A DNA stretch of 64,000 bases from an uncultured Litoreibacter sp. (lineage in GTDB: Bacteria; Pseudomonadota; Alphaproteobacteria; Rhodobacterales; Rhodobacteraceae), in contig CANNGL010000002.1 of the NCBI GenBank assembly GCA_947504205.1, forward strand, positions 186,001 through 250,000. The letters run 5' to 3'. The notes under the pieces were generated by a model. It was not told where the DNA came from. It made no database searches and was given only the letters and a program-made list of their open reading frames with translations. Made by a program: the position numbers and the translations under genes. How positions within the stretch are numbered: position 1 is the stretch's first letter; each line of letters opens with the position of its first letter. Positions 38,392 to 47,236 of this stretch are shown here, piece after piece.

Positions 38392-39470
38392 CACGAGCGT
38401 CCTTTGAACTCTGAAATTGCAGTCACAACCCGTTTGCAAGCTGTCTCATCACCGATGGTGATCCGAAGACAGTCAGGCAGGCGGTATCCCTTCACCAGAC
38501 GCACGATAAGCCCCTTTGTTTTCAGATACGCATCACATGCAACGGCCTCTTCTTCATTCTGGAAACGCGCCAGAATGAAGTTACCGAAGGCCGGATCAGA
38601 TGGCACGCCGATTGCACTCAAGCTATCGGACAGAAATGATTTCAGGCGCGTATTTTCTGAGCGGCAGCGCGCCACAAACCCCTGATCGCGCATTGCGGCT
38701 TCAGCGGTTGCCAACGCAGGACCTGACAAGTTGAAAGGTCCTCGCACCCGATTCAAGATCTCGATGATCTCCTCGGGTCCATAGCCCCAACCAACGCGCA
38801 GGCCACCCAAACCATAGATCTTCGAAAATGTGCGGGTCATGAACACGTTGTCATGGGCGTCAATAAGCGCGCGCCCGGCGTCAAACCCATCGACATATTC
38901 CGCATAGGCGCCATCAAGCACCAGCAGGCAGTTCTCTGGCAACCCCTCCGCCAATCTGGCAAGCTCGGTTTCTGCAACCATGGTGCCTGTTGGATTTGCA
39001 GGGTTCGCAAGAAACACCAAACGCGTGCGATCCGTTACCGCATCCAAAAGCAAGTCAACATCGACCTGTCGGTTGGTTTCCGGTGCCACGACCGGTATCG
39101 CGCCAGCCGCAAGTGCCGAGATACGATACATCGAAAACCCGTGCTCTGGATACAGAACTTCGGTTTCGGGGCCTGCAAAAGCGTAGCATAGGAACGAGAT
39201 GATCTCATCGGAGCCAACGCCGCAAATGATCCTCGCGGGGTCCATCTCGTGCACTTGGCCAATGGCTTCGCGCAGCTCTTTGTGATCGGTGGACGGATAA
39301 AGATGCAGATTGCCAGCGGCTTGGCGGAAAGCATCGGTTGCACGCCGCGACGCGCCATACGGATTCTCATTCGACGACAGCTTGATGACGTCCGAGACAC
39401 CATCAATATGGGACGCGCCGCCCTGGTATAGCGCTATCTCCATAATTCCCGGCTGGGCGGTAAGTCCCAT
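38391..39470 (-). CDS. hisC: Histidinol-phosphate aminotransferase
   Basis: PLP-dependent transaminase of histidine synthesis; it may also serve aromatic amino acid transamination, in keeping with its coupling to the tyrosine dehydrogenase. Visible are [17 protein letters not shown], and the PLP Lys in [14 protein letters not shown]. The start [18 protein letters not shown] matches the family, with GGAGG seven bases upstream. Product 359 residues. It lies downstream of priA on the same strand. Confidence 0.95.
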   Translation of the reverse strand: MGLTAQPGIMEIALYQGGASHIDGVSDVIKLSSNENPYGASRRATDAFRQAAGNLHLYPSTDHKELREAIGQVHEMDPARIICGVGSDEIISFLCYAFAGPETEVLYPEHGFSMYRISALAAGAIPVVAPETNRQVDVDLLLDAVTDRTRLVFLANPANPTGTMVAETELARLAEGLPENCLLVLDGAYAEYVDGFDAGRALIDAHDNVFMTRTFSKIYGLGGLRVGWGYGPEEIIEILNRVRGPFNLSGPALATAEAAMRDQGFVARCRSENTRLKSFLSDSLSAIGVPSDPAFGNFILARFQNEEEAVACDAYLKTKGLIVRLVKGYRLPDCLRITIGDETACKRVVTAISEFKGRS

Positions 39471-39555
39471 TGGCTGGCCTCCGACTAAATTCACCGATCT
39501 TCTTAATGAGAGCCTGCAGGCTTGAAAAGCACATCGCGCCTTTAGCATATTGAAT

Positions 39556-41736
39556 TCAGAAAAAACTCTGTGGGTCGATATCAATGGCCAAGCGCAGATC
39601 GCCTTTCAGACGAAGGTTGGCCGTCCAATCCGCCAGCGCCTGTTGTAACGCCACGCCCTTGGGCGCTTTAACCAGAAGTCGCACACGGTGGCGCCCGCGT
39701 ATGCGCGCAATTGGCGCTGGAGCCGGACCGAAGACCTCGGCGCCAACGCGGCGCAGAGGCGCGTCATTCTTGGCCAGATGACTGCCCAAGTCAAAGACCG
39801 CACCCACATCTGGCCCCGACAACACGATCCCCGCCATACGACCGTAAGGGGGCACTCCTGCCGCCTCGCGTTCAGCGGCCTCGGCGCGCCAGAACCCGTC
39901 TTCGTCACCTGACAAAATTGCGCGAATAACGGGGTGATCGGGCTGAAAGGTCTGCAGAAGAGCCAAGCCTGCAGTCTCGGCGCGCCCTGCCCGACCCGCA
40001 ACTTGGCGCATCAGCTGGAAGGTGCGTTCAGCCGCCCTCAAGTCTGAACCCTGCAGGCCTAAATCTGCGTCGATGACCCCCACAAGCGTCAGTTTCGGAA
40101 AGTTGTGCCCCTTGGCGACAAGTTGCGTGCCGATGATGATATCAGCGCCACCATCTGCGATCTCCTCGATCTGCGCCTTCATTGCGCGTGCCGATCCGAA
40201 AAGATCCGACGACAAAACGGCTATGCGGGCTTCTGGAAATAGGCCTGCCACCTCCTCCCCCATTCGCTCAACACCCGGGCCAACTGCGGCCAATCGGCCT
40301 TCGACGTTGCATGACGGGCATGTGTCTGGCATGGGCTTTGTTTCCCCACATTGATGACACATCAGCCGTTTCAGGAACCGATGCTCAACCATGCGAGCGT
40401 CACATTGATCGCAGCCGATCTGATGCCCACATGCACGGCAGAGAGTCACAGGGGCGTATCCGCGTCGGTTCAAAAACACCAATGATTGCTCCCCGCGCTC
40501 CAGCCGCGCGGCAATCTCACTTTTTAGCTCAGACGAGATCCAACGGCCCGCAGGTAATTTCTCGGGCCGCATATCGACACTGCGCATCTTTGGCAAAACA
40601 GCCTCGCCAAATCGAGACGTGAGTTCCACCTTCTGGTACTTGCCCGCCTCCGCATTAGCCCAGCTCTCCAAAGACGGGGTTGCAGAGGCGAGGACGACCT
40701 GAGCACCGCAGAGCGAAGCTCGCAAAACCGCCATGTCACGGGCGTTGTAGAGCACGCCATCCTCTTGTTTGTAGGACGTATCGTGTTCCTCATCGACGAC
40801 AATCAGTCCCAAATTCCGAAACGGCAAAAACAAGGCTGAGCGCGCGCCAACCACAAGTTCAGCCCCACTTTCTGCGACCATCCGCCAGACCCGACGTCGT
40901 TCCGTCATCGTCACTCCGGAGTGCCACTCAGCCGGTCTGGCGCCAAATCGCGCCTCCACACGCTTGAGAAACTCCGCAGTCAAAGCAATTTCAGGTAACA
41001 GCACCAATGCCTGCCGGTTTTGCTCCAGACACCGGGATACGGCTTCGAGATAGACCTCCGTTTTGCCCGAGCCTGTGACTCCTTTGAGAAGGGTTGTGCG
41101 ATATCCGTTCTGCGCCGCCAGCGCCTCCACAGCCGCCGCCTGATCGGGCGAAAGCGCTTTGCCCGGCAGGTTTGGGTCAAGCCGCGGGAAAGGAGTATCA
41201 CGAGGCGTGTCTTCTTCGCGAACCGCACCTTGCTTGACCAATCCTTTGATAACCGAAGAGGTGACACCAGCTTGCTCGGCAAGTTCTCCGAGCGTGAAAG
41301 ACAAACCGCCGTAGTCCTGAAGCACGGTCAAAACTTTCTCACGCGCCGGGGTCATGCGATCCGCTTTGCCAGTTCCAAGGCGGTAGATTTTTCGCATCGA
41401 CACCGGATTCCCCAGTCCCGGCGCGCGAGTTGCAAGCCGTAGCATGGCAGACAAAGGCGTCAGCGTGTATTTCCCGGCGCGCGTTAAAAACTCCGTCATG
41501 TCTTCGCGCATCGGGGGTGCGTCCAGTACCCTTATGACGGATCGAACTTTGGAGATGTCCCAGTCCCCCTTGCCCGGCCCCCAAACCACGCCAAGGACTT
41601 TGCGAGGACCCAAGGGAACCTCGACAAATGCACCAGCAAAGCAACCGCCTTCTGGCGCTTTGTAATCCAGAACACGGCCCAATGGCTGCGTCGTCAGGAC
41701 ACCAACCAACTCGCCTTGCTCAAAAAAACCTGTCAT
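39556..41736 (-). CDS. priA: Primosomal replication helicase PriA
   Basis: Restarts stalled forks by loading the replisome. The 726-residue protein shows Walker [15 protein letters not shown] (about residue 220), the DEEH box in [11 protein letters not shown], a zinc-binding run of four Cys pairs ([30 protein letters not shown]), and the C-terminal helicase motif [10 protein letters not shown]. Full length. Upstream of hisC, same strand. Confidence 0.97.
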   Translation of the reverse strand: MTGFFEQGELVGVLTTQPLGRVLDYKAPEGGCFAGAFVEVPLGPRKVLGVVWGPGKGDWDISKVRSVIRVLDAPPMREDMTEFLTRAGKYTLTPLSAMLRLATRAPGLGNPVSMRKIYRLGTGKADRMTPAREKVLTVLQDYGGLSFTLGELAEQAGVTSSVIKGLVKQGAVREEDTPRDTPFPRLDPNLPGKALSPDQAAAVEALAAQNGYRTTLLKGVTGSGKTEVYLEAVSRCLEQNRQALVLLPEIALTAEFLKRVEARFGARPAEWHSGVTMTERRRVWRMVAESGAELVVGARSALFLPFRNLGLIVVDEEHDTSYKQEDGVLYNARDMAVLRASLCGAQVVLASATPSLESWANAEAGKYQKVELTSRFGEAVLPKMRSVDMRPEKLPAGRWISSELKSEIAARLERGEQSLVFLNRRGYAPVTLCRACGHQIGCDQCDARMVEHRFLKRLMCHQCGETKPMPDTCPSCNVEGRLAAVGPGVERMGEEVAGLFPEARIAVLSSDLFGSARAMKAQIEEIADGGADIIIGTQLVAKGHNFPKLTLVGVIDADLGLQGSDLRAAERTFQLMRQVAGRAGRAETAGLALLQTFQPDHPVIRAILSGDEDGFWRAEAAEREAAGVPPYGRMAGIVLSGPDVGAVFDLGSHLAKNDAPLRRVGAEVFGPAPAPIARIRGRHRVRLLVKAPKGVALQQALADWTANLRLKGDLRLAIDIDPQSFF

Positions 41737-41832
41737 GCCTATTTGTCCGTGTTTGGGGTTTGCCCCTAACTCTGCCTTCGGCTAGACCATCGTTAAACCA
41801 CACCGCTGCCCCCTGAGAAAGGAGCCTGCTCT

Positions 41833-42486
41833 ATGAAATTTTTCGTGGACACTGCCGAGATTGATGCAATTGCCGAACTCCACGACCTAGGGATGGTCGA
41901 TGGCGTTACAACGAACCCTTCTTTGATCGCAAAATCCGGTCGCGATATCCTGGAGGTTACCAAGGAAATCTGCGATCTGGTGTCTGGCCCGGTATCGGCC
42001 GAGGTTGTGGCATTGAAAGCCGATGATATGATTGCGGAAGGCCGCAAACTGGCTGAAATCGCGGAAAACATTGCCGTAAAAGTGCCTTTGACATGGGATG
42101 GCTTGAAAGCCTGCAACGTGCTGACAAACGAAGGCAAAATGGTGAATGTGACGCTTTGCTTCTCGGCCAACCAAGCACTTCTGGCGGCTAAAGCCGGTGC
42201 GACGTTCATTTCGCCATTTATTGGCCGTTTGGATGATTTGAATACCGATGGCCTCGAACTTATCGCTGACATTCGTGAAATCTACGATAACTACGGCTAC
42301 GAGACTCAGATTCTTGCAGCGTCTATCCGGTCGGCGAACCACATGTCCGATTGCGCCAAGATTGGCGCCGATGTGGCAACTGCGCCGCCAGAGGTGATCA
42401 AGAAAATGGCGAACCACGTTCTGACGGATCAAGGGCTCGAAGCATTCCTGAAAGATGCTGAAAAGGCCAATATCAAGATCGTCTGA
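41833..42486 (+). CDS. fsa: Fructose-6-phosphate aldolase / transaldolase-like protein
   Basis: A 217-residue enzyme of the small transaldolase/FSA class, with the N-terminal [11 protein letters not shown], the [13 protein letters not shown] loop and the Schiff-base Lys at K83 (IAVKVPLT). It interconverts fructose 6-phosphate with glyceraldehyde 3-phosphate and dihydroxyacetone, or acts as a transaldolase; which cannot be decided here. GGAG lies eight bases before the ATG, and a strong terminator follows. Confidence 0.94.
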   Translation: MKFFVDTAEIDAIAELHDLGMVDGVTTNPSLIAKSGRDILEVTKEICDLVSGPVSAEVVALKADDMIAEGRKLAEIAENIAVKVPLTWDGLKACNVLTNEGKMVNVTLCFSANQALLAAKAGATFISPFIGRLDDLNTDGLELIADIREIYDNYGYETQILAASIRSANHMSDCAKIGADVATAPPEVIKKMANHVLTDQGLEAFLKDAEKANIKIV

Positions 42487-42507
42487 TCTGGGCTTGGAAC
42501 TGTGCTA

Positions 42508-42545
42508 AAGGTCGCGTGTTAGTTACGATACGCGACCTTATTTCA
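42508..42545 (+). terminator. Intrinsic terminator after fsa
   Basis: AAGGTCGCGT (42508-42517) pairs perfectly with ACGCGACCTT (42530-42539), a 10-bp stem with a 12-base loop. It is followed by ATTTCATT, rich in T. Confidence 0.8.
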
Positions 42546-42558
42546 TTCTGGGGGCCAT

Positions 42559-43527
42559 ATGAGCGGACTTCTTGCACTTCTCGATGATGTTGCCGGCATT
42601 GCCAAAGTAGCGGCGGCCTCTGTTGACGATGTTTTTGGGCAAGCCGCGAAAGCGGGTGCAAAGGCTGCTGGCGCCGTGATTGACGATGCCGCCGTCACGC
42701 CAAAATATGTTCATGGCTTTCAGCCTGCCCGCGAAATACCGATTGTCTGGCGGATCGCGCGCGGTTCCTTGAAAAACAAGCTGTTATTCTTGCTGCCCGT
42801 CGGGCTTTTGCTATCAACTTTCTTACCTTGGATCATAACGCCCCTGTTAATGCTCGGCGGTGCGTATCTGTGCTTTGAGGGCGCCGAGAAGATTGCGCAT
42901 CTTTTTGCGCCACATCACAAGGACGCGGATGAGCCCAGTGATCTGACGCAGGACCCTGCGCATCTGGAAGAAGCGAAGGTCGCAGGAGCGATCAAGACAG
43001 ATTTCATCCTTTCGGCTGAAATAATGACGATCGCATTGGCTCAAATTCCGGAAAGCAACATATGGTTCGAAGCCGCGACCCTCGCAGTTGTCGCGATTGG
43101 GATTACCGTCCTTGTCTACGGCTCAGTTGCGCTGATCGTGAAAGCAGATGATTTTGGCCTGCTGCTTGCTCAAAAGGGCCGGTTGTCGCCAACACGAGCA
43201 TTAGGCCGTGGAATTGTGAAAACCATGCCAACATTTATGACGCTTTTGATGATCGTCGGGACTGCGGCCATGCTATGGGTTGGCGGCTCAATTGTCATAC
43301 ACGGGCTAGAGGAGCTTGGGGCCGGATGGCTCGGGCATACCATCCATGATCTGGCCGTTGCGGCCGCGCATATATTCGACCGCGCCGAAGGCTTCGTGGA
43401 ATGGGCCGTGACTGCAACGCTTGATGGAATATTCGGGCTCGCCCTTGGCCTGCTGCTAATTCCGATTGCGACCAAAGGCATTGTGCCCCTTTGGCAGCGG
43501 TTTCGGGGCTCTTCAACGTCCGCATAA
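42559..43527 (+). CDS. DUF808 (YedI-like) membrane protein
   Basis: A 322-residue inner-membrane protein with the conserved N-terminus MSGLLALLDDVAGIAKVAAASVDDV and helices at about residues 77-100, 170-195, 220-245 and 290-315. The DUF808 family (YedI in E. coli) has no settled function. Next to fsa but separated by its terminator. Confidence 0.9.
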   Translation: MSGLLALLDDVAGIAKVAAASVDDVFGQAAKAGAKAAGAVIDDAAVTPKYVHGFQPAREIPIVWRIARGSLKNKLLFLLPVGLLLSTFLPWIITPLLMLGGAYLCFEGAEKIAHLFAPHHKDADEPSDLTQDPAHLEEAKVAGAIKTDFILSAEIMTIALAQIPESNIWFEAATLAVVAIGITVLVYGSVALIVKADDFGLLLAQKGRLSPTRALGRGIVKTMPTFMTLLMIVGTAAMLWVGGSIVIHGLEELGAGWLGHTIHDLAVAAAHIFDRAEGFVEWAVTATLDGIFGLALGLLLIPIATKGIVPLWQRFRGSSTSA

Positions 43528-43589
43528 ATCTTTGATGAACTTGGCGAGGCAATCCGTTATAGTTCGCAAAAATGAAAACGAGGCGTCGT

Positions 43590-44291
43590 ATGAGTGGTGA
43601 GGTCGAGGCGTTCCAAGCGCTGCGCGAGAAGATTCTCTCGGATCCCGAAGTCATTCTTGAAGATCAGGACGTTATGAAAGCTCTGATCGCCGCCAATGAG
43701 CGAGCTCTGGGCGGCAATATTGTCGACCTGCGCGGTATTGCTATGGAGCGGCTCGAAAGCCGTTTGGACCGTTTGGAAGACACCCACAGATCGGTGATTG
43801 CCGCCGCATATGAAAATCTGGCAGGAACCAACCTGATCAACAACGCCGTCTTGCAGCTACTGGAACCCACCGATTTTCCGGCATTCCTGAACAGCCTGTC
43901 GGGGTCTTTGCGCGACACTCTTCGCGTGCATCGGCTTAGGCTCATCCTCGAAAGCAAGGACCATGAACAAGGTGCCCCCGGGTTTGAGGAAGTTCTAACC
44001 GCTGTCGAGCCCGGCGTGGTCGATCACTACATCACTGCAGGCCGTGACATCGCGGTGAGGTCCGTGACCCTGCGACAGGTCTCCCCAGCCTCGGAAGATG
44101 TCTACGGCGATGCTGCGGCAGACATCAAATCCGAAGCGCTCTTGAAGCTTGATCTTGGCGAAGGCCGTTTGCCCGGGCTTTTGGTCATGGGCGCGGAAGA
44201 CCCACACCAGTTTCGTCCCTCTCAAGGGACCGACCTACTGACCTTCTTTGGTGGCGTATTTGAACGCGCGATGCGTCGCTGGCTGGCATGA
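43590..44291 (+). CDS. DUF484 family protein
   Basis: A 233-residue GAF-like protein of the DUF484 group that lies directly upstream of xerC in many proteobacteria. The start MSGEVEAFQALREKIL is chosen because GAGG lies six bases before it; a longer reading six codons upstream is possible. Characteristic LRDTLRVHRLRLILES and GLLVMGAEDPHQFRPSQGTDLLTFFGGVFERAMRRWL are visible. It overlaps xerC by four bases. Confidence 0.9.
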   Translation: MSGEVEAFQALREKILSDPEVILEDQDVMKALIAANERALGGNIVDLRGIAMERLESRLDRLEDTHRSVIAAAYENLAGTNLINNAVLQLLEPTDFPAFLNSLSGSLRDTLRVHRLRLILESKDHEQGAPGFEEVLTAVEPGVVDHYITAGRDIAVRSVTLRQVSPASEDVYGDAAADIKSEALLKLDLGEGRLPGLLVMGAEDPHQFRPSQGTDLLTFFGGVFERAMRRWLA

Positions 44292-45214
44292 GCCTGATCT
44301 CCCCAGCGGCGCGTGATGCTTTGGCCTCTTGGTTGACGCATCTGTCTGCCTTGGGTGGCAAACCAGACACTACAATCGAAGCTTATCGCCACGATGTTGC
44401 TGGATTTTTATCTTTCATAACAATGCATTTCGGCGATAGCACTGGCCTGTCACCACTCAAACGCATCAAAACGTCCGATATGCGTGCTTGGATGGCCGCT
44501 GAGCGCAGGCGCGGCGTAGGTGCGCGATCTCTCGCACGTGAATTGTCAGCAGTAAAAAGCTTCTTTCGGTGGCTGTCTGAGCGGGAAGAGTTTGATCTGA
44601 CGGCTATCCTCTCGACGCGAAGCCCGAAATTCCAGAAGAAGTTACCAAGGCCCCTTGCCCAAGATGCCGCCAGAGCAATGATCGAAACCGTCGAAGCTCA
44701 GTCACAGGAAGATTGGATCGCTGCCCGCGACGGCGCAGTGTTGACCCTGCTTTACGGCTGCGGGTTACGTATTTCCGAAGCTTTGTCTCTGACTTGGACG
44801 GATTACCCGCTGACCGAAAGCCTGAAGATCAAGGGTAAGGGCGGAAAAGAACGCCTTGTGCCGGTTTTGCCCGCGGCACGCGCAGCTGTCGAGCACTATG
44901 CCAGCAAGCAACCCTTCACCAAACTGCCAGACGATCCATTGTTTCGAGGCGCACGTGGCGGCCCATTAAGCGCGCGCATGATCGCAAAAGTTATGGAGCA
45001 GGCCCGTATGCAATTGGGCTTGCCATCTACGGCAACGCCCCATGCCATGCGTCACTCTTTCGCCACTCATCTTCTGGAGGCGGGTGGAGACCTGCGTGCG
45101 ATTCAGGAATTGCTTGGTCATTCGTCCTTATCCACCACCCAAGCCTACACCGCAGTGGACACCGCGCGCCTGATGGAGGTCTACGCAAATGCCCATCCGA
45201 GGGGCCGGGGCTAG
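44288..45214 (+). CDS. xerC: Tyrosine recombinase XerC
   Basis: Site-specific recombinase that, with XerD, resolves chromosome dimers at dif. The 308-residue protein has an N-terminal SAM-like core-binding domain and a catalytic domain with Arg in GCGLRISEAL, Lys in KGKGGKERL, HxxR in HAMRHSF, His in LGHSSLSTTQAY, and the Tyr nucleophile in QAYTAVD. It is coupled to DUF484, the usual order for housekeeping xerC, so it is not a mobile-element integrase. No dif-like site was sought systematically. Confidence 0.95.
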   Translation: MSLISPAARDALASWLTHLSALGGKPDTTIEAYRHDVAGFLSFITMHFGDSTGLSPLKRIKTSDMRAWMAAERRRGVGARSLARELSAVKSFFRWLSEREEFDLTAILSTRSPKFQKKLPRPLAQDAARAMIETVEAQSQEDWIAARDGAVLTLLYGCGLRISEALSLTWTDYPLTESLKIKGKGGKERLVPVLPAARAAVEHYASKQPFTKLPDDPLFRGARGGPLSARMIAKVMEQARMQLGLPSTATPHAMRHSFATHLLEAGGDLRAIQELLGHSSLSTTQAYTAVDTARLMEVYANAHPRGRG

Positions 45215-45316
45215 CCGCTGGCTTCACGTCTTTGTGTGTAAATGTGTCGCAGAAAACTCTTTGTTTTTAGACGCGCGGCTGTAATCCAAGGATAGCCATA
45301 ATCAAAGGGAAGCCAA

Positions 45317-45898
45317 ATGAACCTGCGCACCATCGTACTAACCACCGCCTTCACGGCACTCGCCTCAACAGCTTATGCCGCAGATTGCGCCGTCGATGTC
45401 GAAGATCCGTTTGATCTGGAAGCTGCGCAAATCAATGAGATCTACGACTGCATTAAAGCCAAGATGGTCGAAGGATATACCGCGGGCGACAACGCGGTTG
45501 CAGCAGCGTATCGCGACTGGACCGTGACTTCGACACGCCCTGCGGTTGCAGGCCCCCACGGCAATCGGCTTCTGCAGACCTTCGCCAATGACGTTGCGGC
45601 CGAGCAATACCTGAAGTTCGCCGAAGAGGGCGTGGTCATGCCTGCGGGCTCCGTGCTTGCGAAAGAGTCCATCAAGATCAATAAAAAGAAAAAGGCAGCC
45701 GTGGTTGGCCCTCTTTTTATCATGACAAAAGGTGAAGCAGGTGCGGCACCAGATACTGATGATTGGATTTACTCGGCGGTTCAGCCCAAAGGGAAGCCAA
45801 TGAAGATTAAGCAAAGCTTCTGTCACGACTGCCATGCTGGCTGGGCAGAGCAAGACAGTCTAGCGTATCCGCTGGAAGAAGTTCGCGTCTCGAATTGA
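45317..45898 (+). CDS. Cytochrome P460 family heme protein
   Basis: A 193-residue secreted heme protein. The first 21 residues are a signal peptide ending at AYA, and a single c-type heme motif is present near the C-terminus: CHDCH at about residues 169-173. The central region matches the P460 domain (YRDWTVTSTRPA, HGNRLLQTFANDVAAEQYLKF). Some P460 proteins oxidise hydroxylamine or detoxify NO; whether this one does is unknown. It stands alone, followed by a hairpin. Confidence 0.88.
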   Translation: MNLRTIVLTTAFTALASTAYAADCAVDVEDPFDLEAAQINEIYDCIKAKMVEGYTAGDNAVAAAYRDWTVTSTRPAVAGPHGNRLLQTFANDVAAEQYLKFAEEGVVMPAGSVLAKESIKINKKKKAAVVGPLFIMTKGEAGAAPDTDDWIYSAVQPKGKPMKIKQSFCHDCHAGWAEQDSLAYPLEEVRVSN

Positions 45899-45920
45899 TC
45901 CGATAGCAACAGAGTTAAAT

Positions 45921-45960
45921 AACGGGCGCTTTCTTATTTAGGAGGTGCCCGTTTGTCTTT
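45921..45960 (+). terminator. Probable terminator after the P460 gene
   Basis: AACGGGC (45921-45927) and GCCCGTT (45947-45953) flank a 19-base loop, followed by TGTCTTT. The loop is long, so confidence is moderate. Confidence 0.55.
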
Positions 45961-45993
45961 GCATCCTCGGCGCATTTCCGCCATGACGTCTGA

Positions 45994-46689
45994 ATGACAC
46001 TGCGCCAAAAAGCCCTCTTCGTACATCTATTGACCGCGACCGGAGCCGTCTTTGCAATGCTCGCGATGCTTGCAGCTGTGGATGGCAAATGGTCGTTGAT
46101 GTTCTTGTGGTTGGTTGTGGCGTTCATCGTTGACGGCATTGATGGGCCCCTGGCCCGCCGCTACGAGGTCAAAACCAACGCAGCGGAATTTGATGGCAAT
46201 CTGCTCGACATGATTGTGGATTACCTGACCTATATCTTTATTCCCGCCTTTGCGCTGTTTTCATCCGGGATCTTCCAGGGCTGGACCGCTTGGTTCGTCA
46301 TCATCGTGATAACCTTCGCGTCAGCGCTGTACATGGCCGACACCCGCATGAAAACAAAGGATAATTCCTTTTCCGGCTTTCCGGCATGTTGGAATATGGT
46401 CGCAATCGTAGTGTTCGCTTTGGAACCAAACTTTTGGGTTATTCTTGCGTTGGTCACGGTTCTGGCAGTTGGAATGTTCTTGCCTTTGAAATTCATCCAT
46501 CCCGTCAGAACGGAACGGTGGCGCACGATTTCATTGCCCATAGCATTTGCATGGACATTCTTCGCCGGTTGGGCAGCGTGGGTCGATTTTCATCCGGAAA
46601 GCTGGGCTCAATGGGGTTTGATCATCACATCGATCTACCTGCTGTTTGCGGGGGTCTCGCAGCAGCTTCTTCCCAAACGCGCCAGCTAG
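45994..46689 (+). CDS. pcs: Phosphatidylcholine synthase
   Basis: CDP-alcohol phosphatidyltransferase that condenses CDP-diacylglycerol with choline in one step, a hallmark of many alphaproteobacteria. The 231-residue membrane protein has the CDP-AT signature spread over DGIDGPLARRYEVKTNAAEFDGNLLDMIVD (Asp residues near 46, 49, 66, 71 and 75; approximate) and about eight hydrophobic helices. It ends with a CTAG stop/stop overlap with ogt. Confidence 0.94.
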   Translation: MTLRQKALFVHLLTATGAVFAMLAMLAAVDGKWSLMFLWLVVAFIVDGIDGPLARRYEVKTNAAEFDGNLLDMIVDYLTYIFIPAFALFSSGIFQGWTAWFVIIVITFASALYMADTRMKTKDNSFSGFPACWNMVAIVVFALEPNFWVILALVTVLAVGMFLPLKFIHPVRTERWRTISLPIAFAWTFFAGWAAWVDFHPESWAQWGLIITSIYLLFAGVSQQLLPKRAS

Positions 46690-47138
46690 ATCAGGAAACT
46701 GCCCGCACCCTCGTGCCGCAGCAACGCGACTTTGGTCTCGACACCACCTGCGCCTGAAAATCCAGTCAGACCCTTGGCCCCCATCACCCGATGACATGGG
46801 ACGATGATCGGGATGGGATTTGCGCCGCAAGCTTGACCGATCGCTTGTGCAGGCACGCCAATATCCTTCGCGATTTCACCGTATGTCCGGGTGTATCCGA
46901 AGGGGATAGCGGACATTGCATCGCAAACATCTCTCTGAAACTCAGACGCATCTATGCGCAATGGAAGGTCAAACGCCTGCAACTCCCCTGCATCATAGGC
47001 TTGCAACTGCGCTACCGCCTTGTCGAGAATATCAGAGGCATCTCGTCGACCAGATTTGCCCCAATTCAGCCCAATGATAGCGCCGTCTTGCGCGGTCACA
47101 TGGAGGGTTCCAAACTGAGTATCAACGTCACGAACAGG
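46686..47138 (-). CDS. ogt: Methylated-DNA-protein-cysteine methyltransferase
   Basis: Repairs O6-methylguanine by transferring the methyl group to its own Cys in the PCHRV motif (about residues 120-124). The 150-residue product begins MPVRDVDTQFGTLHV. I reject the longer reading because it precedes the family start. PFGYTRTYGEIAK and AIGQACGANPIPIIVPCHR are the typical helix-turn-helix and active-site segments. Confidence 0.94.
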   Translation of the reverse strand, partial: PVRDVDTQFGTLHVTAQDGAIIGLNWGKSGRRDASDILDKAVAQLQAYDAGELQAFDLPLRIDASEFQRDVCDAMSAIPFGYTRTYGEIAKDIGVPAQAIGQACGANPIPIIVPCHRVMGAKGLTGFSGAGGVETKVALLRHEGAGSFLI

Positions 47139-47205
47139 CATGCAGCAATAATGGCGGGATGACCTGTGACGCGCAATCCGGTTCCTGCGCATCAAAGACG
47201 GCAAA

Positions 47206-47225
47206 GCGGGACCCAGAGGCCCCGC
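47206..47225 (-). terminator. Weak candidate terminator after ileS
   Basis: GCGGG (47206-47210) and CCCGC (47221-47225) flank a short inner stem, and the minus strand continues TTTGCCGTCTTTG. There is no long T-run, so this is tentative. Confidence 0.35.
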
Positions 47226-47236
47226 CGCTGATTGTT

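Noticed and set aside
44288..45214. Phage or island integrase
   Set aside because: The tyrosine recombinase is coupled to DUF484, which is the normal position of housekeeping xerC. There is no adjacent tRNA, attachment site or phage gene.
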